In this document: positions 23,601 to 33,914 of the stretch, one piece after another
Position numbering within the stretch: position 1 is the first letter of the stretch
Layout: each line of letters starts with the position of its first letter
Origin: Phymatolithon calcareum
Taxonomy: Eukaryota > Rhodophyta > Florideophyceae > Hapalidiales
Reading direction: 5' to 3'
Length of the DNA stretch: 64,000 nt
NCBI GenBank assembly: GCA_977006965.1
Contig: OZ345378.1
Location: forward strand, 744,001-808,000
Position numbers and translations under genes: made by a program
Notes under the pieces: model-generated
Told to the model about the DNA's origin: nothing
The model's input: the letters and a program-made list of their open reading frames with translations, nothing else
Databases searched by the model: none

Positions 23601-26600
23601 CTTCACATACTCTGGGAAATAATTGTTCTGATGTTCTTTCGCTTTCCACGGTTGACAGTGTAGGAAAATATGAGAAAGAAGAAGACAGAAAAGTTGCGAT
23701 TAAGTCAGCTGTCCCAAGAATATCCTCGACTCCAGATAAAACTTCTTCTCCTGAAGACCTGCTCGTGCAGGCAATCTTCATGATAAAGCTTTTACTTCTG
23801 AACCAGAATCATAGGTGGAAACATGCGGCAAGCTGTTTCAAAAAAAGCTCAAACTGCAAAGAAGGGTTTTGTAGATATAATTTTCCTAGATTAGCTAATC
23901 ATCTGACTGAAATTGATGAATTTGGTAGCATTACTGGAAAGAGAACCCTAGGAAGTGAATATATTAACTCTTTCAATTCTGTTTTGCTTCATGTCATACG
24001 ATCAAATCATGATGTTCGATTCCTTCTGTGCTGTGCGCACGAAATTTATTACACCATCAAGTATGTTGTAAAAGACCAATTCACAATAGATAATATCGCT
24101 GCCATCACTATTGCTTCCTACACGAAGCGATTGGGAAAGGAAACTGCTTTAAAAAAAGATATTTCTGCAACCCGAACTGTCTACGGACGCATCGCTTCGA
24201 TGGCATATGCTCGATCGGACCTCGTTGAAGTTGGCGCTGTAACTGCTGTGCACTATTTATTACATGGCACTACATTTGTTTGCTCTCATGACTTTCAAAG
24301 TTTGCACTTGGGTAGGCACTTGTATGATTTGGATGAAGTTGAAAGCGATATTGGACTCATCCCTTACGGAAATTCTTACATTGCATTCAATGTAACATTG
24401 AATTACACTTTGCGCCCATTAGAGTTGGAGAAAATATGTCTGTACGATTATACAGAAGGCTTTCTTATATCCAAGGATATTCCCAAAGACATTGATTCAA
24501 ATCCAGATTGCATGCGTCTTCACCCGAACCATCCCTTTTATGCTACAAAAGTGGTTAAGCGACGTAAAGTAAAAGTAATCTCGGATATTATTGGTCCTAG
24601 AATACCTGACTTGTACGAGATCAGTGATGAGGAAATGGAAAAGTATGCTAAAATAGCATTACTTCTTTTTAAACCTTACAGAAGCAAAGTAAATATACTA
24701 CACCAGTTCAAAACATTCAAAGAGGCATTTCACAATTTTAAAAATAGCGTCCAGTACAAGAATTCTCAAGCTGCACATATACTCTCAAATATGCAGCAGT
24801 ACTATATTGGGAAACGAAGAGCGCAGGAGATGAGGGCAGAGCAACGTGAAAATTGGGCACTGCAGCACGAAAATCCATTCGAATTAGATTCTGATGCTTC
24901 TGTTGTAGAAGATGATGACATTGATACTCTGGAGGAAACGAGTGGTGATGATCAAGAAGAGTGTACTCCAATTGATTTACAGCAATTTACTTCTCAATTG
25001 CACTCTGGATCAGTTGAGCGTATTCTGGAGAGCATAATTGATGAAATAAATATCAACGAAAGAATAGCCAATAGTACAAGAGAAAGAGACGTTCGCTCTC
25101 TCAGAGCAATGAGATCGGTTGTCAGGTACCATGTCGGCAAACAAATTAGTAGAGCAGAAAATGAAAAAGCCGTATCGTACTGGCCTTTTAGAGAAAGGAA
25201 ACTCAATAGCAACTCTAATACCCGTGTTTTATCAAAAGATATTGAAGCGTCGTATGAGAGCATAATATTACAAGACTGTAAAGCATTAAATTCCAAAAAA
25301 ATGGAGCTGAACGTTTCTGCAAAGAACTCGAAGAAAGAAACAGTAGTTAGGTTGCTTGAAGATGCGATTAAATCAAAACATGAGTCTGAAAATCGGTATA
25401 TCGATAATAAATGTTCTGGAAAACTGGCAGAAACTATTAACCCATCTATTGATCAAGTGACAAATAGATTTACGCTCAATGAAAGACAGACCATTGCTTT
25501 TCGAATAGCCGGTTCCTATCTATTAGACTCATTTAAGCGATCACTGCTGAGAAATTCCCCAGGAAAACCTCTTAGAATGCATTTATCTGGTGAAGGAGGG
25601 ACTGGAAAGTCGAGGATAGTTGAAGCAATTCGATTTCTCGCAATTGGGTGGGGATATCCTGACGCTGTTGTCACAGTTGCTCCAACTGGTATTGCTGCAG
25701 TATTAGTTGATGGAGAGACAGTTCATTCTAAGCTACAAATATTTCAAAATAAGAAACCAACAATGAAACAATTAGAAGAATGGTCAAGAGTCTACATGGT
25801 TATTTGGGACGAGATTAGTATGACAGGACAGACTCTATTTTCAAAGGCAATGAAGAAAATCAAAACATTCTTGGGAACTGAGAAAGGTAGCGATGCCAGA
25901 ATTCACATAGTAACTGCAGGTGACTTCGCACAGCTTCCTCCTTGCTTCGAAAAGTTTGTATTCTCGCCTCCTGCATTCGTAGAGACAAGCTCTTTCCTAC
26001 TGGATAGCGTAAGTAAAGCTGGAAAAGAATCAAGTGTACGCGGAAGCACCTCCAGAAAATCAAACGCAAATGTGACTAACATCACAGGCTACCACATTTG
26101 GCAATCATTCAAAACTGTTGTCAAGCTTAAAGAGAATATGAGACACCGATCTGATCCGTCTTATGGAAGTATCCTAAAACGACTGCGAACTGGTGATCAA
26201 ACAGTTCAAGATTTTGAAGTCTTGAACACCAGATTTTTGGATCCATTGTGCCCTACTTCTGAAGTACAAAAGCAATTTAGGAATAGACAAGAGAAAAATG
26301 TATCCTTTCCAATTGCTGTTCAAGCGAATCGTAGCAGACATTCTATAAATTGGCTCAGCACCTCTGAGATATCTCAAAATAGTTCTGAAGTTGAAATACC
26401 TATTGTATGTCCGGCCCAATTTAGTGCCACAAAGAGAGGTGCAAAACCAACCATGGAGCAACTGGAAGATCTTCTAAAACTTGGAGATAATAAATTGCAA
26501 AGATTATCACCATTGCTTCCCATTTTTCCAGGTATGCGCGTTTTTATAACTCAGAATATTTGCCCAAAACTTGGACTTGCTAATGGGTCAGTCGGAACTG

Positions 26601-27244
26601 TACTCGGGTGTCAGTTTCCTGAGAATGTCGCTTTTCGCACAATTTTAGTGAAGGGTGCTCCAATGAAGATTTCATCCACAATTCCGGAAGTTGTATTTGT
26701 GTCCGTGGAGCAAGCAAAATTAAAGAAGCGCTTTCCAAATATACCAGAAATCTAACCTAATAATACGATTCCAATACTACCATATTCAGTTACTGTGCGC
26801 GTGTCGTGTCTACGTAACAGAAATTTCAGTATAAAAGTGACACAGATTCCAATATCTCCATCATTTGCAGCGACTACCCACAAACTTCAAGGAACAACAT
26901 GTGATGCAATTTTGTCCTACAGTGTTAATGAACCTGGTAGACAACCAACATCGCTCTATGTATTGGCTTCTCGCGTTAAAACATTAGAAGGTCTTTTTCT
27001 CTGCAAAAAACTCACAGAGGAAGACTTTAAATATTTCAGGCCCTCTCAAGAGGTTCTTAATGAAGAAGAAAGACTTGACGAGCTCTGTACACGAACACTG
27101 GAGAATTTCATGAATGGAAAAATATTTCCGGATGAAGTAAATAATGAGATTCAGAACCTGACCAGAGTAGAAGAGAACGACCGGGAAGAAACAATAATTG
27201 ACCTTTATCCACCTAAAAATATCGAAAAAAGGGAAAAAATGTGA
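20672..27244 (+). pseudogene. Helitron RepHel protein (DUF6570-like N-terminus, HUH Rep, Pif1-like helicase), two in-frame stops
   Basis: Helitrons move by rolling-circle replication using this protein. A single frame spans 6.57 kb, broken only by TAA at 21644-21646 and TAA at 26753-26755. N-terminal part: four imperfect KLAPRIEH-type repeats, then Cys pairs (CAVC, CNKC) and a DUF6570-like region. Rep: HVH of the HUH motif at 23255-23263 (LHVHLIVFLAG) and the catalytic Tyr region YYTIKYVVKD at about 24047-24076. Helicase: Walker A GEGGTGKS (25589-25612), Walker B WDEIS (25805-25819), GDFAQLPP, and after the second stop ATTHKLQGTT and LASRV. The sequence is A/T-richer than its flanks. With two stops and no frameshift in the Rep and helicase parts, it looks recently inactivated, or the stops are tolerated. 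Confidence 0.92.
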
Positions 27245-28059
27245 TTCATCAATCGGTTAAAATCCCCTCACATAATATTTCCGATTTCGGAAGCTCATGT
27301 TTCGAATTGCTCGTACCTCATTTTCACTCTCAAACAGTTATGAGAATAAATTCTGTCCACAGATTACTTGTAAGTTGTAATTTCAGAGATCCTGCTCTTC
27401 CAATATCCTCACTCATAACCGATGGTGTTTCTAGACACCCTACACTATGGAAACCTGTTGATGTTCCAGGTGATGGAAATTGCTGGATATATGCAACTGT
27501 TCTCTCCATTTACTACTGCACTTTGAGTTTAGGAAACGCTTTATATTTGAATCCACAAGATTGTAGAAGAAAAATATCTTCCCTTCTTTCCGAAGTGTCA
27601 AAATCCGATGAGCAGAAAAAACATAGCTTTCTACGAAATATGAACATATTATCCTCTCGACGAGGAGTGGCTCTACAGCAATTTTCTACTGCAATAGGAT
27701 ACAACAACTCATTAGAAATGTTGTCTTCGTTTCTAAAGATTGGAACTCCTAATATTTGCTTGTGGGCTGCTGACATTGGTGATGAAATGAACTTGCTTTC
27801 GCTTATATTAAATCAAAGCATTATATCTTATAGTCCTTCTTCAACAAGAACACATCAATCTACCTTAGATCTAAATTCAACTATTGGTCCTTTGTCCCCG
27901 ACTTCAGTCTACAGTCCATATCCGGATATTACTCTGGAGAAGGCAGCAGTACCATTTCAAATTCCAATACTTTTCTCAGACGGTAACCACTTTCAGTGTC
28001 TAATCCCTCCGTCAGATTTTGATATTTTCTCATTGCCTTCATGGGATTTTAATACTTAG
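27241..28059 (+). CDS. OTU-like cysteine protease of the Helitron
   Basis: OTU proteases remove ubiquitin and are common in Helitrons. The frame shows VPGDGNCWIYA (the Asp-Gly-x-Cys catalytic box, about 27460-27495) and near its end SDGNHFQCLIP with the catalytic His. It is in the -1 frame relative to RepHel and overlaps its end at ATGTGA (27239-27244). The first codon in this frame after the upstream stop is GTG; the first ATG in frame lies further in, near 27340. It may be expressed by frameshifting or re-initiation, or be a separate ORF. The frame is intact. Confidence 0.85.
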   Translation: MIHQSVKIPSHNISDFGSSCFELLVPHFHSQTVMRINSVHRLLVSCNFRDPALPISSLITDGVSRHPTLWKPVDVPGDGNCWIYATVLSIYYCTLSLGNALYLNPQDCRRKISSLLSEVSKSDEQKKHSFLRNMNILSSRRGVALQQFSTAIGYNNSLEMLSSFLKIGTPNICLWAADIGDEMNLLSLILNQSIISYSPSSTRTHQSTLDLNSTIGPLSPTSVYSPYPDITLEKAAVPFQIPILFSDGNHFQCLIPPSDFDIFSLPSWDFNT

Positions 28060-28415
28060 AAATTTTTACGTACCGTTTTCCTCGTTTAAAAATACGAATC
28101 AAGGGTATCTCACTCAAATTTTCTGGCGTGCAGTTAAGATATAGTACTGATTGCACGTGAAGAGAGAAAGTGTAATCCACGTGCCGCTATTATTTGATAT
28201 TTTAACGTTAGAAGTGCGAAAAGCAGGTACATTATGAATCTATTATGATAATTTATTGCTTTCAATAGCTATTCCAGTACACTGGCCACCATATTGCACC
28301 ACCGATAGTATGAATTATATTTGCACAAACCGTCACAGTACATGCGAGAGACAGGAATTGCTTCTCCGAAGAGGATACCTGATTCTTCGAATAGACAATA
28401 GACCCAATTGAATAA
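28060..28415. other. 3' flank of Helitron, candidate hairpin at 28153-28184
   Basis: No gene. A 7-bp inverted repeat (gcacgtg / cacgtgc) with an 18-nt loop could be the subterminal hairpin of a Helitron 3' end, but no CTRR terminus follows at the expected distance, so the element's 3' end is not fixed. Confidence 0.3.
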
Positions 28416-28416
28416 A

Positions 28417-28883
28417 TTATAAAACTTTCAAAAATGGTACATCAGATTCTAAATCTCTGAATATCAAATAAACACGTTCTCTCGAAATAAGTCCCAACAT
28501 CCCACCGATCTTACCACGTGCATGTGTCCAACGCCCATCCAACAAAATACCACCAAGCTCCGTCATCAAATCTGCAGACACCAGGTGTCTGCCAAGTACC
28601 ACATGGATATATCCTCCTCTCCAACGGACCGCCACCCTCTCGGTTTCTTAGTCAACAACATTCGCTCAAATGAATCACATTGATCTGCAACCAACGATTT
28701 TCCACACGTGCTCAGTTCCGGTGCCGGATATCCGTTCAGAAGCTGTGTGTACCATACTGACTTGGCTTCATTGCTCCGCCTGTTGTTTACAAAAGTCCAA
28801 TTACATATCATGCACCATGAGACCTCCTTCTTTCCCCCACACTTCTGCTGTCTACTATGGACAATGCTATCACCAGTTTTCAA
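28417..28883 (-). other. Coding-like minus-strand remnant, unrecognised
   Basis: Two overlapping frames (28566-28883, 105 codons; 28417-28635, 72 codons) read like protein, with a Cys-rich start (CGGKKEVSWCMIC) in the first. They are in different frames, suggesting a frameshifted relic. No family was recognised. Confidence 0.25.
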
Positions 28884-29595
28884 CCTAGTTTCTAAAGATT
28901 ATTTCACTTTATTGGTACTAGAACCAGGAGAGTACGATTCCTAATGTTAAAAGTTCGAACTCAGAACTCGTTTTATTTAACGTATGTCGGTTAAATTTAG
29001 AGTACAATTTTTTAAAAAACATTACACAAAATTTAATTTAAAAAACTAAAGTTATGGTACTACGCGAGCCTGTGAGCCCACAATTATGCTATATACCAGG
29101 ATGTAGTTTTTGGTTTCGGAATGTGATTGGAAGAGAGCACATTTTTAACTCTGTTTCACCTATTGCGGCTTTATCTGTCTGAATATTAAATCGTTATCTT
29201 TGCCAGTGAGTTTTGATAACCATGCAAGTGAAATTTTATCCCCTGTCGTTTATGGCACTAACTTAAACTATGAAAATATCAATGGTGTTGTAAGAGGACA
29301 GCTCAGCATTATTTCTGAAATCGTTACGTTGAAAAAACTAAAGTTATGGACAAATGTGAGGGACGAGTCTACCAATTTCCCAATTGAGGGGAGTATTTCT
29401 TCAAATTGACACTAACTACAGTAGAACTCACAGAGACTGTCAGTTCGTTCAATCAGTGCTCTATGGCACAAGAAAACTATTGATTCGCAGTACAGGCAAA
29501 CACATCACACTTGTCGAAACCTGCCACGTTCACAATACTTCATAACACACATCAAACATGGTGAAACCCTCTTATAGGACACTGGTGCGACTATT
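28884..29595. other. A/T-rich intergenic sequence
   Basis: No gene. It contains 'aactaaagttatgg' at about 29045 and 29336, which recurs at 31078-31110 next to the MULE-like element, so parts may be older copies of that element's flank. Confidence 0.4.
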
Positions 29596-30867
29596 GGGCT
29601 AGCTGGCGGTGCTTGTGGAGTGGAAAATCATTTCAAAATGCGAATCTGCAAGTTTTGTGAGAATAGTGTCAGTGAAGCACTTCAAAATGCCTCCTTAAAA
29701 GTCTCATACACGTTCACGGAACCCTTGCATCACATTTGTTGAAGCCTGCCACGCTCACAATACATCTGAACACACCTCACAAACAGCAAAGCCTCCGTCG
29801 TACATGATCCTTTGTAACTATTGGCAAGCTGGTGGTGATCGAGGAGTTGCAAATCAATTCAATATGCAAAATCACCAAATTACCTTACAATATAAGTTAG
29901 GGAGGCGAGTCAAAGCGCCTCTTTGAAAGACTCAAAGAAGACGGCAATCTACAGAATTTCTAAAATGTCCAACTTTTTCAATACCCAAGATATTGGCGAA
30001 CACAAAACATTTTCAACTTTTTTAAATTGCAAAATCTACATATTTGAATCTCTGAATCGTCCAATGAAAGCAAAGAACGCGATGAGTTTGGTCCAATCAT
30101 TTAGGCTATCTCGTCCAATGAAATGGCAGAACCTGATGAATGTGCTCCAATCATTTCGACGATCTCGTTCAATCAAATTCGATAAACTCATCCAATTATA
30201 TTCTTAGAAACATGGGTGTCATAACTCAACATCTCCTCTAATACCATAACATAATTGGCTAGCTGGTCGTGTTCGTGGAGTGGCAATTCAAATTAAAATG
30301 CCAAATATGCAAATATTTTTAGAATATAAGTCATGGAGGCGGATCAGAACGCCTCTTTGAGACCATAATTGGCTAGCTGGTGGTGTTCGTGGAGTGGCAA
30401 TTCAAATTAAATGCCAAATATGCAAATATTTTTAGAATATAAGTCACGGAGGCGGATCAGAACGCCTCTTTGAAAGTATCAAAGAAGGCGGCATTCTTCA
30501 GAATTTCTGAAAAGTCCAACTTTTCAATGGCCAAAATATTGGCGAACAGGAAAAATTATCAATTATTTTAAGTTGCATATTCAGAATATAAGTCAAGGAG
30601 GCTGATCAGAACGCCTCTTCGAAACCATAATTGGCTAGCTGGTTGTGTTCGTGGAGTGGCAATTCAAATAAAAATGCCAAATATGTAAATATTTTTAGAA
30701 TATAAGTCAAGGAGGCGGATCAGAACGCCTCTTTGAAAGTATCAAAGAAGGCAGCATTCTTCAGAATTTCTGAAACGGCGAACTTTTCAATGGCCAAAAT
30801 ATTGGCGAACAAGAGAAATTATCAATTTTTTTAAGTTGCAAAATCTACAAATTTTAATCTCTGAGAG
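29596..30867 (+). repeat. Irregular tandem array with a roughly 110-430 bp repeat
   Basis: The landmark 'attggctagctggtggtg' begins copies near 29592, 29818, 30249, 30365 and 30627. Most are followed by 'gtggagtggcaattcaaat', 'agaatataagtca' and 'gcggatcagaacgcctcttt', and then by 'aagaaggcggcattcttcag'. Copies differ in length and in internal deletions. Non-coding. Confidence 0.8.
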
Positions 30868-31045
30868 GTCCAATGAAATCACAGATCGCGATGAATGTGG
30901 TCCAATCATTTGGACTATCTCGTCCAATGAAATCACAGAACGCGAAGAATGTGGTCCAATCATTTCGACTATCTCGTCCAATGAAATCACTGACTCGATG
31001 AATGTGGTCCAATCATTTCGACCGTCTCGTCCAATGAAATTAGTG
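30868..31045 (+). repeat. 54-bp tandem repeat, about 3.3 units
   Basis: Units start at 30868, 30922, 30976 and 31029 with gtccaatgaaatcac and contain gtggtccaatcatttcgac. An older, more diverged version lies at 30059-30180. The unit length is divisible by three, so a periodic open frame arises; I do not regard it as a gene. Confidence 0.85.
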
Positions 31046-31128
31046 GGTGTCATAACTCAACATCTCCTCTAATACCATAACTAAAGTTATGGAACTAAAG
31101 TTATGGAACATTATGGAACAGAAAAAAA

Positions 31129-32065
31129 TCGAGGAAATTCACTACATGGCCACCAAAAATTGGCAAAATTCACTTCATGGCCATCTCATCCGTTACGAAT
31201 ACGACGGTGCTCTGTAAGCACGTTGTCGTGTTCATCTGCAACGCTTAACACATAACTCTCCCGCACTAAGTCATGGAAAAGAAGAAGCTCGAGCTACGGG
31301 TGGGCGGCTACGCTGGATCAAGCTGTGGCGACGTTGTCAACATCGTGATCTCCCACAACACGTCGATGAGCAAGATACACCATTCAAAGTGACAGTTAGC
31401 AGCGATTACCTTGCTACATGTTCCTACCGCCACTTTGAAGAGCACCAACGGACATGTAGCCACGTCGTCGGTGCACTTTTGTACGCTTCTAGGCGCTTGG
31501 TGCAGCATCGGGTGTCGCTCGACCCGTGGCACGAGCACTGGTTCGGGGACGTATGGACGTTGAGAATGTGGGCCAAGCAGCATGCGGGCATCATTACGCG
31601 TGTTGCAGTCACTGGAGACCAGCTCGAACAGGATGATTTGGTGCCGTTTGAACTTGCGGCTAAGCCGGGCCGCAAGCGCAAGAGGCCCTACTTGCCATCC
31701 GAAATGAGGGCCCCGTCACGGCTCCTCGTGCGGAAACACTGGTAACATTTCGCAGACATGCGGGAGACCCAACATCCACAACGTCGTCGAGGCGAAACGA
31801 AAACACGTGGACAAAGCGGCTCAGTCCATGATTATCGACCTTATCACCTGCAATGACGGAGATACTGCTTGCGACGAGGATCTAAAGCGTAGAGATTAGC
31901 GCGCACAATAAATTTTACTGTCCCATAGATTGCTTTGACAAACGGATGAGTAGTAGTTTTGGCTAGAGTGAGTTATGGTAGTACGCTTGGCTAGGAGTGA
32001 GTAGTAGATATGGCCATGTAGTGAATTTTGCCAGTTTTTGGTGGCCATGTAGTGAATTTCCTCGA
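31129..32065 (+). mobile_element. MULE-like DNA element with 56-bp terminal inverted repeats
   Basis: The left TIR 31129-31184 (tcgaggaaattcactac...) is the near-perfect inverted complement of 32010-32065 (...gtagtgaatttcctcga). Each end is flanked directly by seven A residues (31122-31128, 32066-32072), compatible with a target duplication but low in information. Each TIR itself contains two copies of 'attcactacatggcca'. The interior encodes the end of a transposase with a SWIM-type finger, which is typical of Mutator-like elements. At 937 bp it is an internally deleted derivative. Confidence 0.85.
31273..31745 (+). pseudogene. MULE transposase C-terminal fragment, SWIM zinc finger with Cys-to-Tyr change
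   Basis: An open frame from about 31273 includes CSYRHFEEHQRTCSHVVGAL. The SWIM consensus is C-x-C...C-x-H; here the second Cys is Tyr (codon 31425-31427) while the C-x-H pair is kept. The rest of the transposase, including the DDE catalytic core, is missing. The tail is basic (KPGRKRKRP). It lies inside the TIR element, in line with MULE organisation. Confidence 0.65.
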
Positions 32066-32189
32066 AAAAAAACCCTTTTTCATACTGCATCCCGCCGTCA
32101 ACGGCCACCACACACCACCACGCCTAACACGGTACCTTCCGCAACACGAACGCTGCAATCAATGCCACATTGGCGAGAACCTTTCCTCG

Positions 32190-32753
32190 ATGGAGTGTCG
32201 AACATGCGGCGGGCAAAGCTTGAGCGTCGGAGATGAAGGCATGCTCGTGTGCGATGATTGCGCCAATCGATTTCCGGGATACCGTAACGAGGAGCTGGAC
32301 GACGTCTTCGTCGGGACGGCGGTATCAAATCGCATATCACAAGCTTCACAGGCCTCTCAAGTGCGCGATCGGATCGCCGCCGCAGAACGCGAGGCGAAAG
32401 AGAAGCAATCCGCTCCGCGCGTGTCGGCCCCCGACGAAGAGATCATGTTCTGCGACGCGGTGCTGACCGTGACAAAAGGCGTCGCGAAGGCGCTCGTAGA
32501 TATTGGCGTTTTTCCAGACAGCATGTACGACCTACTTGTGCAGATTCTGAAGCATTGGGTTCGCAGAAGACACGCCATGCTGCCAGTACACTGCGCAAAA
32601 GCATCGCGCGGGCCGAAGGTGGAGCATAGAAAGTTTCACAAGCGATTTCATAGCGCGCATGTCCAGCCTTCGGAGTCCACATTAGTTAGCAAGACGTGTA
32701 CAGGAGTTACACGTACACAGCAGTCAGACACAACAGTCAGACTCAGCAGTTAA
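32190..32753 (+). pseudogene. TAF1B/Rrn7-like zinc-ribbon fragment
   Basis: TAF1B/Rrn7 is a TFIIB-like factor of RNA polymerase I. From ATG 32190 the frame gives MECRTCGG, then about 12 residues, then LVCDDC and NRFPGYR, a Cys4 ribbon of the Rrn7/TAF1B type. After a linker comes a helical stretch (KALVDIGVFP...LVQILKHWVRR) resembling the start of the cyclin-like region. The remaining core is absent and the last 50 residues are low-complexity. I assign it by overall resemblance only; another zinc-ribbon protein is possible. It starts 125 bp beyond the MULE-like element. Confidence 0.4.
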
Positions 32754-32953
32754 ACCACATCCCCAGCAGTGCAACAATCTGTATTCGACGCCACTTGGCG
32801 GACTGGAGTCGTCCGCAATCCATACGGAGCAAACGCTGCTCCAGACGTTCCCTGCTTCAGAACCCAGATCTGCCCCGGAATATCACAGAAAAGTCCGATT
32901 GCCCCCTCCCACGCCAGCAGACAAGTCAGAAAGCTTAACGTCCGAGCCGAATC

Positions 32954-33625
32954 ATGAAAGACATCAAAGGATTGTCCAACCTGTCCACCTACACCAAACC
33001 AGACTATCCGACCAGCACCGACAAAACGTTCAGCATCGACGGAAGATTTGAATTCTCAGTGACGTTCACAGTTGAACAAAGTGATGTGAACCCAAACGAT
33101 TCGATCGGTCTCATCCAGGTGCTCACGAGTTCTGACCGAGTTCTGGAAAACGACAACTTCAAGCAGAGGAGCTATTTTCCGGGCGGGTTCCCAGTCCTGG
33201 ACGGAGATGTGCAGGACAAAGGAATTCTGTGGTATCGCGCTGAAAGTTCGATGACCCTTGCTGCAGCGGGTGCGAAGGAGCTCAAGCTCCCTGATGATCC
33301 CACAACTGGACCTGCAGAAGATGCTAGCTCTGGGACTTCCTTCATTGGTCTCCCTACCTCTCTCAACATTAGAGAGAGTTTCATCATCATTTTAGCGAAA
33401 CTGAGCGGCGGCAAATACCAGAAGCTTGATGCTTGGAGTTGGTCGTACTCGGATGAAAACCAGAAGGACGTCAATAAGAAGTGGAAAACTGGCAACTTCA
33501 AGACGTCGTTTGCACAAGCGTCGGTGCGCAATGTGAATATCACGGGAATGAAAGGAGACGACCGCGCCAACAACAAGAATAAAACTACGGTTGCCGAAAA
33601 AGCTGCTACGGCAGCGAACGAATAG
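32954..33625 (+). CDS. Intact orphan ORF, 223 residues, unknown function
   Basis: A clean ATG-to-TAG frame in an otherwise decayed neighbourhood. The protein is acidic in the middle and Lys/Ala-rich at the end (KNKTTVAEKAATAANE). It has alternating hydrophobic residues suggestive of beta strands (FEFSVTFTVEQ) and aromatic stretches (GILWYRAES, AWSWSYSDE). No signal peptide, membrane segment or Cys residue. No family was recognised. It could be a recently transposed or horizontally acquired gene, or cargo of an element. An A/T-rich 3' region with aataa-type sequence follows. Confidence 0.55.
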   Translation: MKDIKGLSNLSTYTKPDYPTSTDKTFSIDGRFEFSVTFTVEQSDVNPNDSIGLIQVLTSSDRVLENDNFKQRSYFPGGFPVLDGDVQDKGILWYRAESSMTLAAAGAKELKLPDDPTTGPAEDASSGTSFIGLPTSLNIRESFIIILAKLSGGKYQKLDAWSWSYSDENQKDVNKKWKTGNFKTSFAQASVRNVNITGMKGDDRANNKNKTTVAEKAATAANE

Positions 33626-33914
33626 CCGACATGTGGGATTCTTTTCGTGTTATTGCGTTATCAGATGTAGAGTCTGTTCTACCTCGAACGAGTACAATAA
33701 CGTATTCCTTTGAGGGATCGAATCTGTGTTTCCGTGGCATGATTCGAAGCCCGAATCATTAAATGCCATTTTTATTTCAAAACGGAACTATTCCCGGGAT
33801 ACGAATGCCCTAAAGTGTGCAGTTATCTAAGCAGTGGGCACAAATTCGTCTGTTCGTTGCATCGGCGCCCATGCCCTTGTATTGTAGTGTCATCGCTTGT
33901 TCGTTGTGCTTGTC

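Noticed and set aside
28153-28184. gcacgtg...cacgtgc hairpin as the Helitron 3' terminal hairpin
   Set aside because: No CTRR end follows at the usual distance and the loop is long; kept only as a low-confidence note.
29596-31045. CRISPR-like array
   Set aside because: Units are long, irregular or directly adjacent without unique spacers, and the genome is eukaryotic.
9372-31427. Shared TGC-to-TAC (Cys to Tyr) change in Hog and SWIM motifs as evidence of repeat-induced mutation
   Set aside because: Two cases are too few, and other lesions show no common base-change bias that I can see.
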